Positions 27,515-36,563 of a DNA stretch of 64,000 bases are shown in pieces. Both the position numbers and the translations under genes were made by a program. The stretch comes from Cupriavidus sp. EM10 (GTDB taxonomy: Bacteria > Pseudomonadota > Gammaproteobacteria > Burkholderiales > Burkholderiaceae). The number at the start of each line of letters is the position of its first letter. The first letter of the stretch is position 1. The notes under the pieces were generated by a model. It was not told the origin of the DNA. It was given only the letters and a program-made list of their open reading frames with translations, and did not search any database. The stretch is taken from positions 1,488,001-1,552,000 of the forward strand of contig NZ_CP076061.1 in NCBI RefSeq assembly GCF_018729255.1. Direction: 5' to 3'.

Positions 27515-28741
27515 ATGGAAATGCGCAATCTCGGTTCCACGACAGTCCGGATACCGATCGCCGGTATCGACCCTGGGCAGGCTGGCAGGCCGGGCCAGGC
27601 GCTGGATGAACGTATCGCCCCGGCCCTGCAACGCGTGGTCAGGACGCCCACGGAAACGCTGCAGGCCCGGCATCGTCGCCAGCGCGCCGAGGATGCCAGC
27701 GCGCTGATCCAGGGCTGGAAGACCGAGGGCGTCTATCCGTTCGAGGGCGTGGCCGAGGACGCCATCGAGGTGGCGCGGCGCGAGCGGTTCGATATTTGCG
27801 CGCTTGGCGTGCACGAGCACCTGGAGGTGCTTCGCTCGGGACGTCTGCAGGACCGCCGTTTCACCCTCGGCATGCTCAAGGCCACGCTGGAAGACAGCCC
27901 GTCCACGCTGATGCATCTGCTGACCGAAGTGCTCAGCTTGCCGGCGGACAAGGCAGGGGAGTTGCATGACCTGCTTCAGCTTACCTCGCTTGCGTCGATG
28001 ATCGAATGCAGCAAGCTGGTCCGGGAACGGCTGTGCTTTCTCGCCGGATTGGAGGAATTACTATTTGAAATCGGCAGCAAGCAGGCGCTGAAGGAACGCG
28101 GCCAACTGCATCGCATGCTTGCCAATGAAACCTGGATCTTCGGCGAGGAATTCCAGCTTTCCAGCAGCGACAAGAACCTCAATACTGTTCTGTGCAAGCA
28201 CCTTGGGTTGCTCGAAGACGCAGAAGCATGCGCGCAGCGGGCCGTCGTCAGGGATGACGGCCGGCAAGGGGTTGTGGATCTCGTGCTTGGCCGGGAAGTG
28301 CCCGCCTACGCAAATATCCGCCGCGAGTTCCTGGTGGTGGAACTCAAGCGACCGTCCCGAAAGATCGACCTGGCGGCGAAGGCGCAGATCGAAAGCTACG
28401 CGATGGCGGTTGCCTATGACGAGCGATTCGACACCAGCCATACGCGCTGGACTTTCCTCGCCGTGTCGAACGAGATTACGCCACAGGCATCCCGGATGCT
28501 GGGCTACCCGGTCGGCGCGTTCGCCTGTTCCCATGAAGAGCCGACGTTGCGGATCGGTCTGGCTACCTGGGGCGGCATTCTCAATGCGGCCCGGGTGCGG
28601 CTTGAAGCGTTTCGGGCCAAGCTACAGTACACCGTCACGCAGGACGAAGGCATGGACTGGTTGCGCCGCCACTACGCCGAATACCTGCCGGAAGCGGTGG
28701 CGCGCACCCACGGAAACGACACACCAGTCAGCAACCTTTAA
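27515..28741 (+). CDS. nuclease-like C-terminal half of a GHKL ATPase-nuclease family, lacking the ATPase
   Basis: The 408-residue protein resembles the C-terminal half of large proteins that join a GHKL (Hsp90-type) ATPase to a PD-(D/E)xK-type domain related to DUF4263/Shedu. Visible parts are a helical middle region (about 40-200), the junction QLHRMLANETWIFGEEF, and a nuclease core with GVVDLVLG (Asp) and VVELKRP (ExK). The ATPase expected upstream is absent; the space before it is only 97 bases after yceH. A near-perfect AAGGAGGT sits before a cluster of ATGs; the one at 27515 has the best spacing (others at 27512 and 27521). So this looks like an expressed, domain-truncated gene. Any role in defence is inference. 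Confidence 0.65.
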   Translation: MEMRNLGSTTVRIPIAGIDPGQAGRPGQALDERIAPALQRVVRTPTETLQARHRRQRAEDASALIQGWKTEGVYPFEGVAEDAIEVARRERFDICALGVHEHLEVLRSGRLQDRRFTLGMLKATLEDSPSTLMHLLTEVLSLPADKAGELHDLLQLTSLASMIECSKLVRERLCFLAGLEELLFEIGSKQALKERGQLHRMLANETWIFGEEFQLSSSDKNLNTVLCKHLGLLEDAEACAQRAVVRDDGRQGVVDLVLGREVPAYANIRREFLVVELKRPSRKIDLAAKAQIESYAMAVAYDERFDTSHTRWTFLAVSNEITPQASRMLGYPVGAFACSHEEPTLRIGLATWGGILNAARVRLEAFRAKLQYTVTQDEGMDWLRRHYAEYLPEAVARTHGNDTPVSNL

Positions 28742-29114
28742 TTGTGATTCATACATTACATCATTGCCGAACTGGCGGCATGGCGCGCGTTGACGATGTC
28801 CATCGGCCACGACGATGTAGCCGGCCGCCGGCCTCTATATATATATACAGATGCAGGGCGGGGGCTCCGCAGGAGCTGGATGTCACGCCCGATCTGTGAC
28901 ATCATCGCTGCCGATCGCCGCCGAACCGGGAGAGATCTGCACAATCTGGCGATCCGCCCCTAAAGATCGCCTGCCCCGGGCCGTTATTTCCGCTGCCCCC
29001 TTCATTCCTGAAACAGGCACCTGTTTCCCCGCCTTTTCCCCCAATGCCTTGCCCCCGGGATTTGATAATCCTCGGTGACGAAGTGCCGCCCGCGTGCTTC
29101 GCACTGGAGCATTC
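28742..29114. other. gene-free region before flhB with a TA repeat
   Basis: About 370 bases without a supported gene. The part after the nuclease gene is less GC-rich and holds an alternating TA run near 28835-28847 (six TA units), unusual for this replicon. The region must contain the promoter for the flhB operon, but I cannot mark its elements with confidence. Confidence 0.45.
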
Positions 29115-30260
29115 ATGTCCGAGGAAAGCGATCTCGAGAAAACCGAACCCGCCTCACCCCGGCGCCTTGAAAAGGCGCGCGAGGAGGGGCAGGTGGTGCG
29201 TTCGCGCGAGCTCGGCACGTTCGTGATGCTGATGACCGGCGTGCTGGGCCTGTACGTCATGGGCGGCACGCTGGGCCGCAAGCTCAATTCGGTCATGCAG
29301 ACGACGCTGGCCTTCGAGCCGGCCACGGCTTTCGACACCAACCGCATGCTGTCGCAGTTTGGCATGGCGATCTGGGACAGCCTGCTGGCGTTTTTCCCGC
29401 TGCTGCTGATGTTCGGCGTGGCGGCGCTTGTGGCACCGCTGGCGATTGGCGGCTGGAGCTTCTCGACCAAGTCGTTCTCGCCCGATTTCTCGCGCCTGTC
29501 GCCCATCCAGGGTATCGGCCGCATGTTCTCGTCGCACACGGTCGTGGAGTTGATCAAGGCCATCGTCAAGTCGCTGCTGGTGGGTTCCGTGGGCGCCTGG
29601 ATGGTCTGGCACAAGCTGCCCGAGGCCATCGCGCTGATGAACGCGCCGGTTCACGAGGCGCTGCTGCACATGATGGAGATGGTGCTCTACGTGTGCGGCA
29701 TGGTGGCGGGGTCGCTGCTGCTGGTGGCGGCCATCGACACGCCGTGGCAGCTCTGGACGTTCTACAAGAAGCTCCGCATGACCAAGGAAGAGGTCAAGCA
29801 GGAGATGAAGGAAACCGATGGCGATCCGCACATCAAGGCCCGTATCCGCCAGCAGCAGCGGGCCATTGCGCGGCGCCGCATGATGTCCGAGGTGCCCAAG
29901 GCCGACGTGGTGGTGACCAACCCCACCCACTTCGCCGTGGCACTGAAATACGACGAGAACGCGCGCTGGAACGCGCCGCGCGTCGTGGCAAAGGGTGCCG
30001 ATGAAGTGGCCGCTCGCATCCGCGACCTGGCCAAGGAGCATCGCGTACCGGTGCTGTCCGCCCCGCCGCTGGCGCGGGCGCTGCACCGGCACGTGGAACT
30101 GGGCCACGAAATCCCCGCGGGCCTGTATACCGCCGTGGCCGAGGTTCTGGCCTGGGTTTATCAATTGAAGAACTGGCATTACAGCTACGGTCCGCATCCC
30201 GAATCGCCGACCGAACTGCTGGTGCCGGATGAACTTGCCGTACCGGAAAGCCGCGCATGA
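29115..30260 (+). CDS. flhB: flagellar type III export protein FlhB
   Basis: A 381-residue inner-membrane export gate protein that switches substrate from rod/hook to filament proteins. Four membrane spans lie between about residues 35 and 215; the cytoplasmic domain has the autocleavage motif NPTH in VTNPTHFAVALKY. The N-terminus (EKTEPASPRRLEKAREEGQV) is typical. It heads the flhB-flhA-flhF-flhG-fliA-flhE run and overlaps flhA by four bases (ATGA). Confidence 0.96.
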   Translation: MSEESDLEKTEPASPRRLEKAREEGQVVRSRELGTFVMLMTGVLGLYVMGGTLGRKLNSVMQTTLAFEPATAFDTNRMLSQFGMAIWDSLLAFFPLLLMFGVAALVAPLAIGGWSFSTKSFSPDFSRLSPIQGIGRMFSSHTVVELIKAIVKSLLVGSVGAWMVWHKLPEAIALMNAPVHEALLHMMEMVLYVCGMVAGSLLLVAAIDTPWQLWTFYKKLRMTKEEVKQEMKETDGDPHIKARIRQQQRAIARRRMMSEVPKADVVVTNPTHFAVALKYDENARWNAPRVVAKGADEVAARIRDLAKEHRVPVLSAPPLARALHRHVELGHEIPAGLYTAVAEVLAWVYQLKNWHYSYGPHPESPTELLVPDELAVPESRA

Positions 30261-32347
30261 ACGCACTGACCAACCTTTTCAACATGCCCGCACTGCGGGG
30301 TGGCGCCCAGATGAAGGCGCTGGCTGGCCCGCTGCTGATTGTCATGATCCTCGGCATGATGATCCTGCCGCTGCCGGCGTTCATCCTGGACCTGCTGTTC
30401 ACCTTCAACATCGCGCTGTCGATCATGGTGCTGCTGGTGGGCATGTACACCCAGCGCCCGCTGGACTTCGCCGCCTTCCCGGCCGTGCTGCTGTTCTCCA
30501 CGCTGCTGCGGCTGTCGCTGAACGTGGCGTCCACGCGCGTGGTGCTGCTCGAAGGCCATACCGGCCCCGACGCCGCCGGCAAGGTGATCGAGGCCTTCGG
30601 CCACTTCCTGGTGGGCGGCAACTTTGCCGTCGGTATCGTGGTGTTCGCCATCCTGGTCGTGATCAATTTCATGGTGATCACCAAGGGTGCCGGCCGTATC
30701 GCCGAAGTTGGCGCGCGCTTCATGCTCGATGCGATGCCCGGCAAGCAGATGGCCATCGACGCCGACCTGAACGCCGGCCTGATCAACGAGGAAGGCGCCC
30801 GCAAGCGCCGCTCCGAGGTGGCCCAGGAATCGGACTTCTACGGTGCCATGGACGGTGCCTCGAAGTTCGTGCGCGGCGACGCCATCGCCGGCCTGCTGAT
30901 CATGTTCATCAACGTCGCCGCCGGCATGGTGGTGGGCATGGTGCAGCACGACCTGGACTTTGGCACCGCCGTCCACAACTACACGCTGCTGACCATCGGT
31001 GACGGCCTGGTGGCACAGATCCCGGCGCTGGTGATCTCCACGGCGGCCGGTGTGATCGTGTCGCGCGTGTCGAACGAGCAGGACGTCGGCCAGCAGCTGA
31101 CCGGGCAGCTGTTCTCGAACCCGCGCGTGATGTTCATCACCGCCGCGATCATCGGCACGATGGGCCTGATCCCGGGCATGCCGCACTTTGCCTTCCTGAT
31201 GCTGGCCGGCGGGCTGATCTGGTTCGGCCGCTATCAGATGCGCCGCGAGGTCAAGGCCACGGAAACCAAGGCCCAGGAAGAGCGTGGCGGCCCGGCCGTG
31301 CAGGCCGAAGTGGCCGAAGCCACTTGGGAAGACGTCACGATGGTCGACCCGCTGGGCATGGAAGTGGGCTACCGCCTGATTACGCTGGTGGACCGCGCGC
31401 AGAACGGCGAACTGCTGGGCCGCATCAAGAGCATCCGCAAGAAGATGGCGCAGGACATCGGCTTCCTGGTGCCGGTGGTGCATATCCGCGACAACCTGGA
31501 ACTGAAGCCGAACGCGTACCGCATCACGCTCAAGGGCGTGGAAATCGGCAGCGGCGAAGCCAACCCGGGCCAGTGGATGGCCATCAACCCGGGCCAGGTC
31601 AGCGGCACGCTGCCCGGCGCCACCACGCGCGATCCCGCCTTCGGCCTGCCCGCCGTGTGGATCGATGCCGCGCTCAAGGAACAGGCGCAGGCCTACGGCT
31701 ACACGGTGGTGGATGCCAGCACCGTGGTGGCCACGCACCTGAACCACCTGATCCAGATGCATGCGTCGGAGCTGCTGGGCCGCCAGGAAGTGCAGGCGCT
31801 GCTGGACCGCATCACCAAGGAAGCCCCGAAGCTGACCGAGGACCTGGTGCCGAAGACGATCTCGCTGACCGGCCTGCAGAAGGTGCTGCAGAACCTGCTG
31901 GACGAAGGCGTGGCAATCCGCGACATGCGCACCATCCTGGACGTGGTGGCGGACAACGCCCCGAAGATCAACGATCCGGCCGAGCTGACCACGCTGGTGC
32001 GGGTGTCGCTGGGACGCGCGATCACGCAGCAGCTGTTCCCGAACAACGCCGACATGCAGGTGATCGGCCTGGACGCCGGCCTGGAACGCGTGCTGACGCA
32101 GGCGCTGGCCAACGGCGGCGGCATCGAGCCGGGCCTGGCCGATGCGCTGCTGCAGCAGGCGCAGGGCGCCGTGGTGCGTCAGGAACAGCTGGGCCTGGAT
32201 CCGGTGCTGCTGGTGCCGCCGCCCATGCGGCCGCTGATGGCGCGCTTCCTGCGCCGCACGCTGCCGCAGCTGAAAGTGCTGTCGCACGCCGAAGTACCGG
32301 ACAACCGCAATATTCGCATCACCGCCATGATCGGCGGCGCAGCGTGA
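30257..32347 (+). CDS. flhA: flagellar type III export protein FlhA
   Basis: A 696-residue export channel protein. The N-terminal half has about eight membrane spans with the FHIPEP-type region LSLNVASTRVVLLEGH and the conserved cytoplasmic loop around MPGKQMAIDADLNAGLI; the C-terminal half is the large cytoplasmic ring domain (from about 360) that docks chaperone-substrate complexes. Length is standard. It is translationally coupled to flhB and followed after 10 bases by flhF. Confidence 0.97.
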   Translation: MNALTNLFNMPALRGGAQMKALAGPLLIVMILGMMILPLPAFILDLLFTFNIALSIMVLLVGMYTQRPLDFAAFPAVLLFSTLLRLSLNVASTRVVLLEGHTGPDAAGKVIEAFGHFLVGGNFAVGIVVFAILVVINFMVITKGAGRIAEVGARFMLDAMPGKQMAIDADLNAGLINEEGARKRRSEVAQESDFYGAMDGASKFVRGDAIAGLLIMFINVAAGMVVGMVQHDLDFGTAVHNYTLLTIGDGLVAQIPALVISTAAGVIVSRVSNEQDVGQQLTGQLFSNPRVMFITAAIIGTMGLIPGMPHFAFLMLAGGLIWFGRYQMRREVKATETKAQEERGGPAVQAEVAEATWEDVTMVDPLGMEVGYRLITLVDRAQNGELLGRIKSIRKKMAQDIGFLVPVVHIRDNLELKPNAYRITLKGVEIGSGEANPGQWMAINPGQVSGTLPGATTRDPAFGLPAVWIDAALKEQAQAYGYTVVDASTVVATHLNHLIQMHASELLGRQEVQALLDRITKEAPKLTEDLVPKTISLTGLQKVLQNLLDEGVAIRDMRTILDVVADNAPKINDPAELTTLVRVSLGRAITQQLFPNNADMQVIGLDAGLERVLTQALANGGGIEPGLADALLQQAQGAVVRQEQLGLDPVLLVPPPMRPLMARFLRRTLPQLKVLSHAEVPDNRNIRITAMIGGAA

Positions 32348-32357
32348 GGACTGAACA

Positions 32358-34901
32358 ATGAGCGTGGCAAAGTTTGTGGCGGCCAACGGTCGCGAAGCGA
32401 TGCGCAAGGTGCGCGAGGCCATGGGCCCCGACGCCGTGGTGCTCTCCAACCGCTCCATCGACGGCGGCGTGGAAATCGTGGCGATGCGCGATGCCGACCT
32501 GGGCGCCGTGAGCGCGGGGGCGCAGCTGTACCCGTCGTCGACGATGGCCTCTCCTGTCGCATCGCCTTCGGCGCTGCCGATGCTGCAATCGTTGCACGAC
32601 ATGCATCCGGCCAGCCCCCAGCCGTTCATGCCGCTGGGCGCCATGCCGGCACCCGCCATGGGGCAGGAAGACCCCATGCTGGGCGACCTGCGCGGTGAAC
32701 TGGCGTCGATGCGGTCGATGCTGGAACGCCAGTTCGCGGGCTTGTCGCAGGGGGCCAGCGGCGTGGCTGCAGGCGATCCGCTGCGCGAATCGCTGTTCGA
32801 ATGGATGGTCAATGCGGGCTTCTCGGGCCAGCTGTCGCGCACGCTGCTGTCGCGCCTGCCGGTGGGCACCGACCGCCCCGCCGCCATGGCCTGGATCCGC
32901 CAGGAGCTGGCCAGCAAGGTGCCGGTGCTGTCCGACGAGGATTCGCTGTTCGCCCAGGGTGGCGTGCTGGCGCTGATCGGCCCGACCGGCGTGGGCAAAA
33001 CCACCACCACCGCCAAGCTGGCCGCGCGCTTCGTGCTGCGCCACGGCCCGCAGAGCCTGGCGCTGCTGACGACCGACCGCTTCCGTATCGGCGCCCACGA
33101 GCAGCTGCGCATCTACGGCGACATCCTCGGCGTGCCCGTGCACGCGGTGAAGGACGCCGCCGACCTGCGCTTTGCGCTGTCGGCCATGAAGGACAAGCAT
33201 CTGGTCATCATCGATACGGTGGGCATGAGCCAGCGCGACCGCAGCCTGTCCGACCAGATCGGCATGCTGGCCGGCGTGCAGGCGCCGATGCAGCGCGTGC
33301 TGCTGCTCAACGGCGCAGCACACGGCGACACGCTCAACGAGGTAGTGCATGCCTATCGCAACGACGCCGCTGGCGCTGCCGGCGGCATCGACGGCTGCAT
33401 CATCAGCAAGCTCGACGAAGCCACGCACCTGGGATCGGTGCTCGACGTGGTGATCCGCCATCGCCTGCCGGTGTTCTATGCCTCCACCGGCCAGCGCGTG
33501 CCCGAACACCTGGAACTGGCGCAGGCCGGCGCGCTGGTCGAGCGCGCGTTCCTGACGCCGCGCCGTGGTTCGCTGTTCAATGACGCCGACGTGGCACGCC
33601 GCCAGGCCGGCAGCGCCGAGCCGGCTGCGCCGCGCCAGGCCGAACGCAGCGGCGCCGACGACATGCTGCGCTCGCTGACCGACAGCGCCAACGCGGTGGG
33701 GGTTTGCGTCGATGAACTCAACGCCGCCCAGTATGGTTTCGACGTGGCGCGCCAGCTCTGGCAGCATCGCACCGCCGGCGTGTCGGCGCTGCGACCGATG
33801 GTGCAGCAAGTACGCCTGGCGATGTGCCGCGACGCCAGCCGCGCCTGCGACCGCTACGTGCTGGCCGTCACGCAAAGCGTGGCCCAGACCGTGCAGGGCC
33901 GCCGTGCGCCGCAGATGATGCAGCACACGCTGTGGCTGGCCGACCGCGACGGCATGCCGCTGGCCAGCACCGTGGTGCCGGTGGGCAAGGCGCGCCAGTC
34001 GCTGGCCGAAGCCGAGGCTGACGCCGAGGCAGCCACCGTGCGCGCCACGCTGGCTGCCGCCCGTACCGTGGTCAACCTGAATACGTCGCTGCCGGGCACG
34101 GCCACGCTGGCCCGCTGGCAGCAGCTGGGCGAACGCTGGGTCGCCGGCACGCGCAAGACCACGCGCGTGATTGCCGGCGGCCTGGCCAACAAGCTCGACA
34201 CCATCGCCGACACGCTGACGTTCCACGCGGCCGGTGACGTGACCTGCCGCGACCGCGCCGCCGCGCAATGGCTGGCCCACTGCCTGGTCCGCATTCCCGA
34301 AGGCCAGGTGCGCACCGCCGCGCGTGGCCGGGGCAATGCCGCCGAAGCCGGCATCGAAGCCTGCCTGGTGGTGTCGCGCATGATCGACCACGAGACCGGC
34401 GACACGCTGGCAGTCGAATACATGCTGTGCGATCCGGCCCTGGCCGACGACGCCGCACAGGTGGCCCGCTGGTCGCAATGGACGATTGCCGCCGAGGAAC
34501 AGTTCCGCACGCTGCGCCACGCCACCGAGCATTTCGCGCAGGAAGGCGATGCCGATGCATCGCTGTGCGCCGGCATGGTGGCCGTGCAGCTGGGCCTGAC
34601 CGCGCTGCGACTGCAACACACGCCCACGCCCACGGCGCCGGCATTCCTGTCGCGCCTGGCCGGCCGTGCTTCGGCACGCGTCAACGCGCCGGTGCCGGGC
34701 GCCGTGCTCAACGAGGGCATGGGCCGTCTGCTGGCCTTGCTGGACGTGCTCGAGAACTATCCGGGCCGTGGCATGGCGGCAGCCGCGCCGATGATGGAAG
34801 ACGCGCCGCAGCCGGCCGCGTCCGCGATGCATGCGATGGAGGCCATGGACGCCATGGAAGCCATCGACGCCACGCCGCAGCTTGCGGCCGCCGGGGAGTA
34901 A
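32358..34901 (+). CDS. flhF: flagellar SRP-type GTPase FlhF with very long C-terminal extension
   Basis: FlhF sets number and place of flagella. The 847-residue product has an N-terminal B region, then the SRP-type NG domain (about 110-395): P-loop GPTGVGKTTTTAKLAARF, TTDRFRIGAHEQL, the DTVGMSQRD G3 motif and SKLDEATHLG G4. Usual FlhF proteins end soon after this. Here some 450 residues follow, rich in Ala, Arg and Asp and mainly helical, with no motif I recognise, ending in a short repeated AMEAMDAMEAID-like run. The frame is open and codon bias uniform, so the extension is coding. It probably adds a lineage-specific interaction domain. Confidence 0.9.
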   Translation: MSVAKFVAANGREAMRKVREAMGPDAVVLSNRSIDGGVEIVAMRDADLGAVSAGAQLYPSSTMASPVASPSALPMLQSLHDMHPASPQPFMPLGAMPAPAMGQEDPMLGDLRGELASMRSMLERQFAGLSQGASGVAAGDPLRESLFEWMVNAGFSGQLSRTLLSRLPVGTDRPAAMAWIRQELASKVPVLSDEDSLFAQGGVLALIGPTGVGKTTTTAKLAARFVLRHGPQSLALLTTDRFRIGAHEQLRIYGDILGVPVHAVKDAADLRFALSAMKDKHLVIIDTVGMSQRDRSLSDQIGMLAGVQAPMQRVLLLNGAAHGDTLNEVVHAYRNDAAGAAGGIDGCIISKLDEATHLGSVLDVVIRHRLPVFYASTGQRVPEHLELAQAGALVERAFLTPRRGSLFNDADVARRQAGSAEPAAPRQAERSGADDMLRSLTDSANAVGVCVDELNAAQYGFDVARQLWQHRTAGVSALRPMVQQVRLAMCRDASRACDRYVLAVTQSVAQTVQGRRAPQMMQHTLWLADRDGMPLASTVVPVGKARQSLAEAEADAEAATVRATLAAARTVVNLNTSLPGTATLARWQQLGERWVAGTRKTTRVIAGGLANKLDTIADTLTFHAAGDVTCRDRAAAQWLAHCLVRIPEGQVRTAARGRGNAAEAGIEACLVVSRMIDHETGDTLAVEYMLCDPALADDAAQVARWSQWTIAAEEQFRTLRHATEHFAQEGDADASLCAGMVAVQLGLTALRLQHTPTPTAPAFLSRLAGRASARVNAPVPGAVLNEGMGRLLALLDVLENYPGRGMAAAAPMMEDAPQPAASAMHAMEAMDAMEAIDATPQLAAAGE

Positions 34902-34904
34902 GCA

Positions 34905-35723
34905 TTGAACACGATGGCCTCGGACCAGGCGGAAAGCCTGCGTCGCCTGCTGGCACCGCGCGTGACGCGGCGCATCGCCGTGGTTGGCGCCGAACAGGGG
35001 GTCGGCACCACCACCGTGGCGCTGGGCCTGGCCAATGCACTGTCGATGCAGGGCGAGCGCGTGCTGCTGGCCGATGAAGACATGTATGGCGCGCGGGCGA
35101 TGCGCCTGGCCGGTGCCGCACCGGTTGCCACGCTGGCCGACGTGCTGGACGGCCGCGCGCCGCTGGCTGCCGCGGCCGGCACGCGCGGTGCCAGCGGCAT
35201 TGCGGTGCTGCAGGCGGGCGCTATCGCCGCGCGCCCGGACGAGCGCGCCGTGACGGCGCGGCTGCCCGACGTGCGCACGCTGGTAATCGATGCCCGCCGC
35301 GATATCACCGGCGCGTTGTCGCCGCTGGCCGGCATGGCACACAACTTCGTGATCGTCATGCGCCCCGAGGCCACGTCGATCACGGCCGCCTATGCCTGCA
35401 TCAAGCGGCTGCATCACGAATACGCATGCCGTCACTTCCAGCTGGTCGTCAACCTGGCGGCCGCGGAAGGGACGGTCACGGCGCTGGCGCGCAACCTGGC
35501 CCGCACGGCGAGCCAGTACCTGGGCGTGGAGGCCAGCCTGGCAGGGTACCTGCCGATGGATCCGCTGGTGGCGCGTGCGCTCCAGCTGGGGCGGTGTGTG
35601 GTGGAGGCGTATCCCGCCGCCGTGGCCACCGGGGCGTTGCGGCACATCGCCAGCGGTATCGGCGCATGGCCGCTGCGCCATGAAGCATCGCCGGCGGGAT
35701 CGGCTTCGGCCGTTGCCGCGTAA
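34905..35723 (+). CDS. flhG: flagellar number regulator FlhG (MinD/ParA-like) with altered P-loop
   Basis: FlhG (FleN) normally is an ATPase that restrains FlhF. The 272-residue product keeps the MinD-like core, but the deviant Walker A box reads EQGVGTTTVALGLA, with both the signature Lys and the P-loop Lys gone (usual KGGVGKT). LLADEDMYGARA corresponds to the switch I strand and VMRPEATSITAAYACIK to the usual region after switch II. The start is taken as TTG at 34905 because GGGGAG lies six bases upstream; ATG at 34914 has poorer spacing. It is three bases after flhF. ATP hydrolysis is doubtful. Confidence 0.85.
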   Translation: MNTMASDQAESLRRLLAPRVTRRIAVVGAEQGVGTTTVALGLANALSMQGERVLLADEDMYGARAMRLAGAAPVATLADVLDGRAPLAAAAGTRGASGIAVLQAGAIAARPDERAVTARLPDVRTLVIDARRDITGALSPLAGMAHNFVIVMRPEATSITAAYACIKRLHHEYACRHFQLVVNLAAAEGTVTALARNLARTASQYLGVEASLAGYLPMDPLVARALQLGRCVVEAYPAAVATGALRHIASGIGAWPLRHEASPAGSASAVAA

Positions 35724-35846
35724 GTGCAAGAACAACAACGCAAGAACAAGAAGTCTCGACAGGACCGGAAACTCAGCCTGCCAGCCGCCGATTGACAGCC
35801 TCTGCGGCGCTGGCACAAACAGTAAGCAATCAACGAGAGTTCCACC

Positions 35847-36563
35847 ATGTATACGATTCAGGGAAAGCTCGAGCAGGCGGACGTGGTCAAGTCACACGCG
35901 CCACTGGTACGGCGCATCGCGCTGCAGCTGGCGGCCAAGCTGCCCGCCAGCGTGCAGATCGATGACCTGATACAGGCCGGCATGATCGGCCTGCTCGACG
36001 CCGCCAAGCGCTATGAAGACAACCATGGCGCCCGGTTCGAGACCTACGCAAGCCAGCGCATTCGCGGGGCCATGCTCGACGAGGTGCGCGCCAACGACTG
36101 GCAATCGCGCAGCCTGCGCCAGTTCACGCGCAAGATCGAACGCACGCAGCGCCAGCTGGAGCAAAAGCTGGGCCGCACGCCGATCGATTCGGAGGTGGCC
36201 AAGGAACTGGAGATGCCGCTCGAGGAGTACCAGGAGCTGCTGAACGAGGTCTATGGCTGCCAGCTGCTGCACTACGAGGATTTCGAGCGCTCGGGTGAGG
36301 AGGATTTCCTCGACCGGCATCTCGGTGTCACCGACGACGCCAACCCGCTGACCGTGCTGATGGAGTCCGGCATGCGCGAGGCGCTGATCCGTGCCATCGA
36401 CAAACTGCCGGAGCGCGAGAAGCTGGTGCTGTCGCTGTGCTACGACCAGGAACTGAACCTGCGCGAAATCGGCGCGGTGCTGGAAGTGACCGAGTCGCGC
36501 GTGTGCCAGATCCGCAGCCAGGCAATCGGACGCCTGCGCACCCAGCTGCGCGGGATGCTGTGA
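35847..36563 (+). CDS. fliA: flagellar sigma factor FliA (sigma-28)
   Basis: A 238-residue sigma factor that directs RNA polymerase to class III flagellar promoters. Region 2 (HAPLVRRIALQLAAKLPASVQIDDLIQAG), region 3 and the region 4 helix-turn-helix (LREIGAVLEVTESRVCQIRSQAI) are all present. Activity is held by FlgM, encoded at 61,646. It follows flhG by 123 bases and its stop overlaps the flhE start by one base. Confidence 0.96.
   Translation: MYTIQGKLEQADVVKSHAPLVRRIALQLAAKLPASVQIDDLIQAGMIGLLDAAKRYEDNHGARFETYASQRIRGAMLDEVRANDWQSRSLRQFTRKIERTQRQLEQKLGRTPIDSEVAKELEMPLEEYQELLNEVYGCQLLHYEDFERSGEEDFLDRHLGVTDDANPLTVLMESGMREALIRAIDKLPEREKLVLSLCYDQELNLREIGAVLEVTESRVCQIRSQAIGRLRTQLRGML

Noticed and set aside
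28801..28860. Riboswitch or small RNA before flhB
   Set aside because: Apart from the TA run no conserved fold or terminator was seen.
32319..35816. 1165-codon open frame on the minus strand opposite flhF and flhG
   Set aside because: It is antisense to recognised GTPase and MinD-like genes, has a low-complexity His/Arg/Gln-rich translation and no ribosome site.
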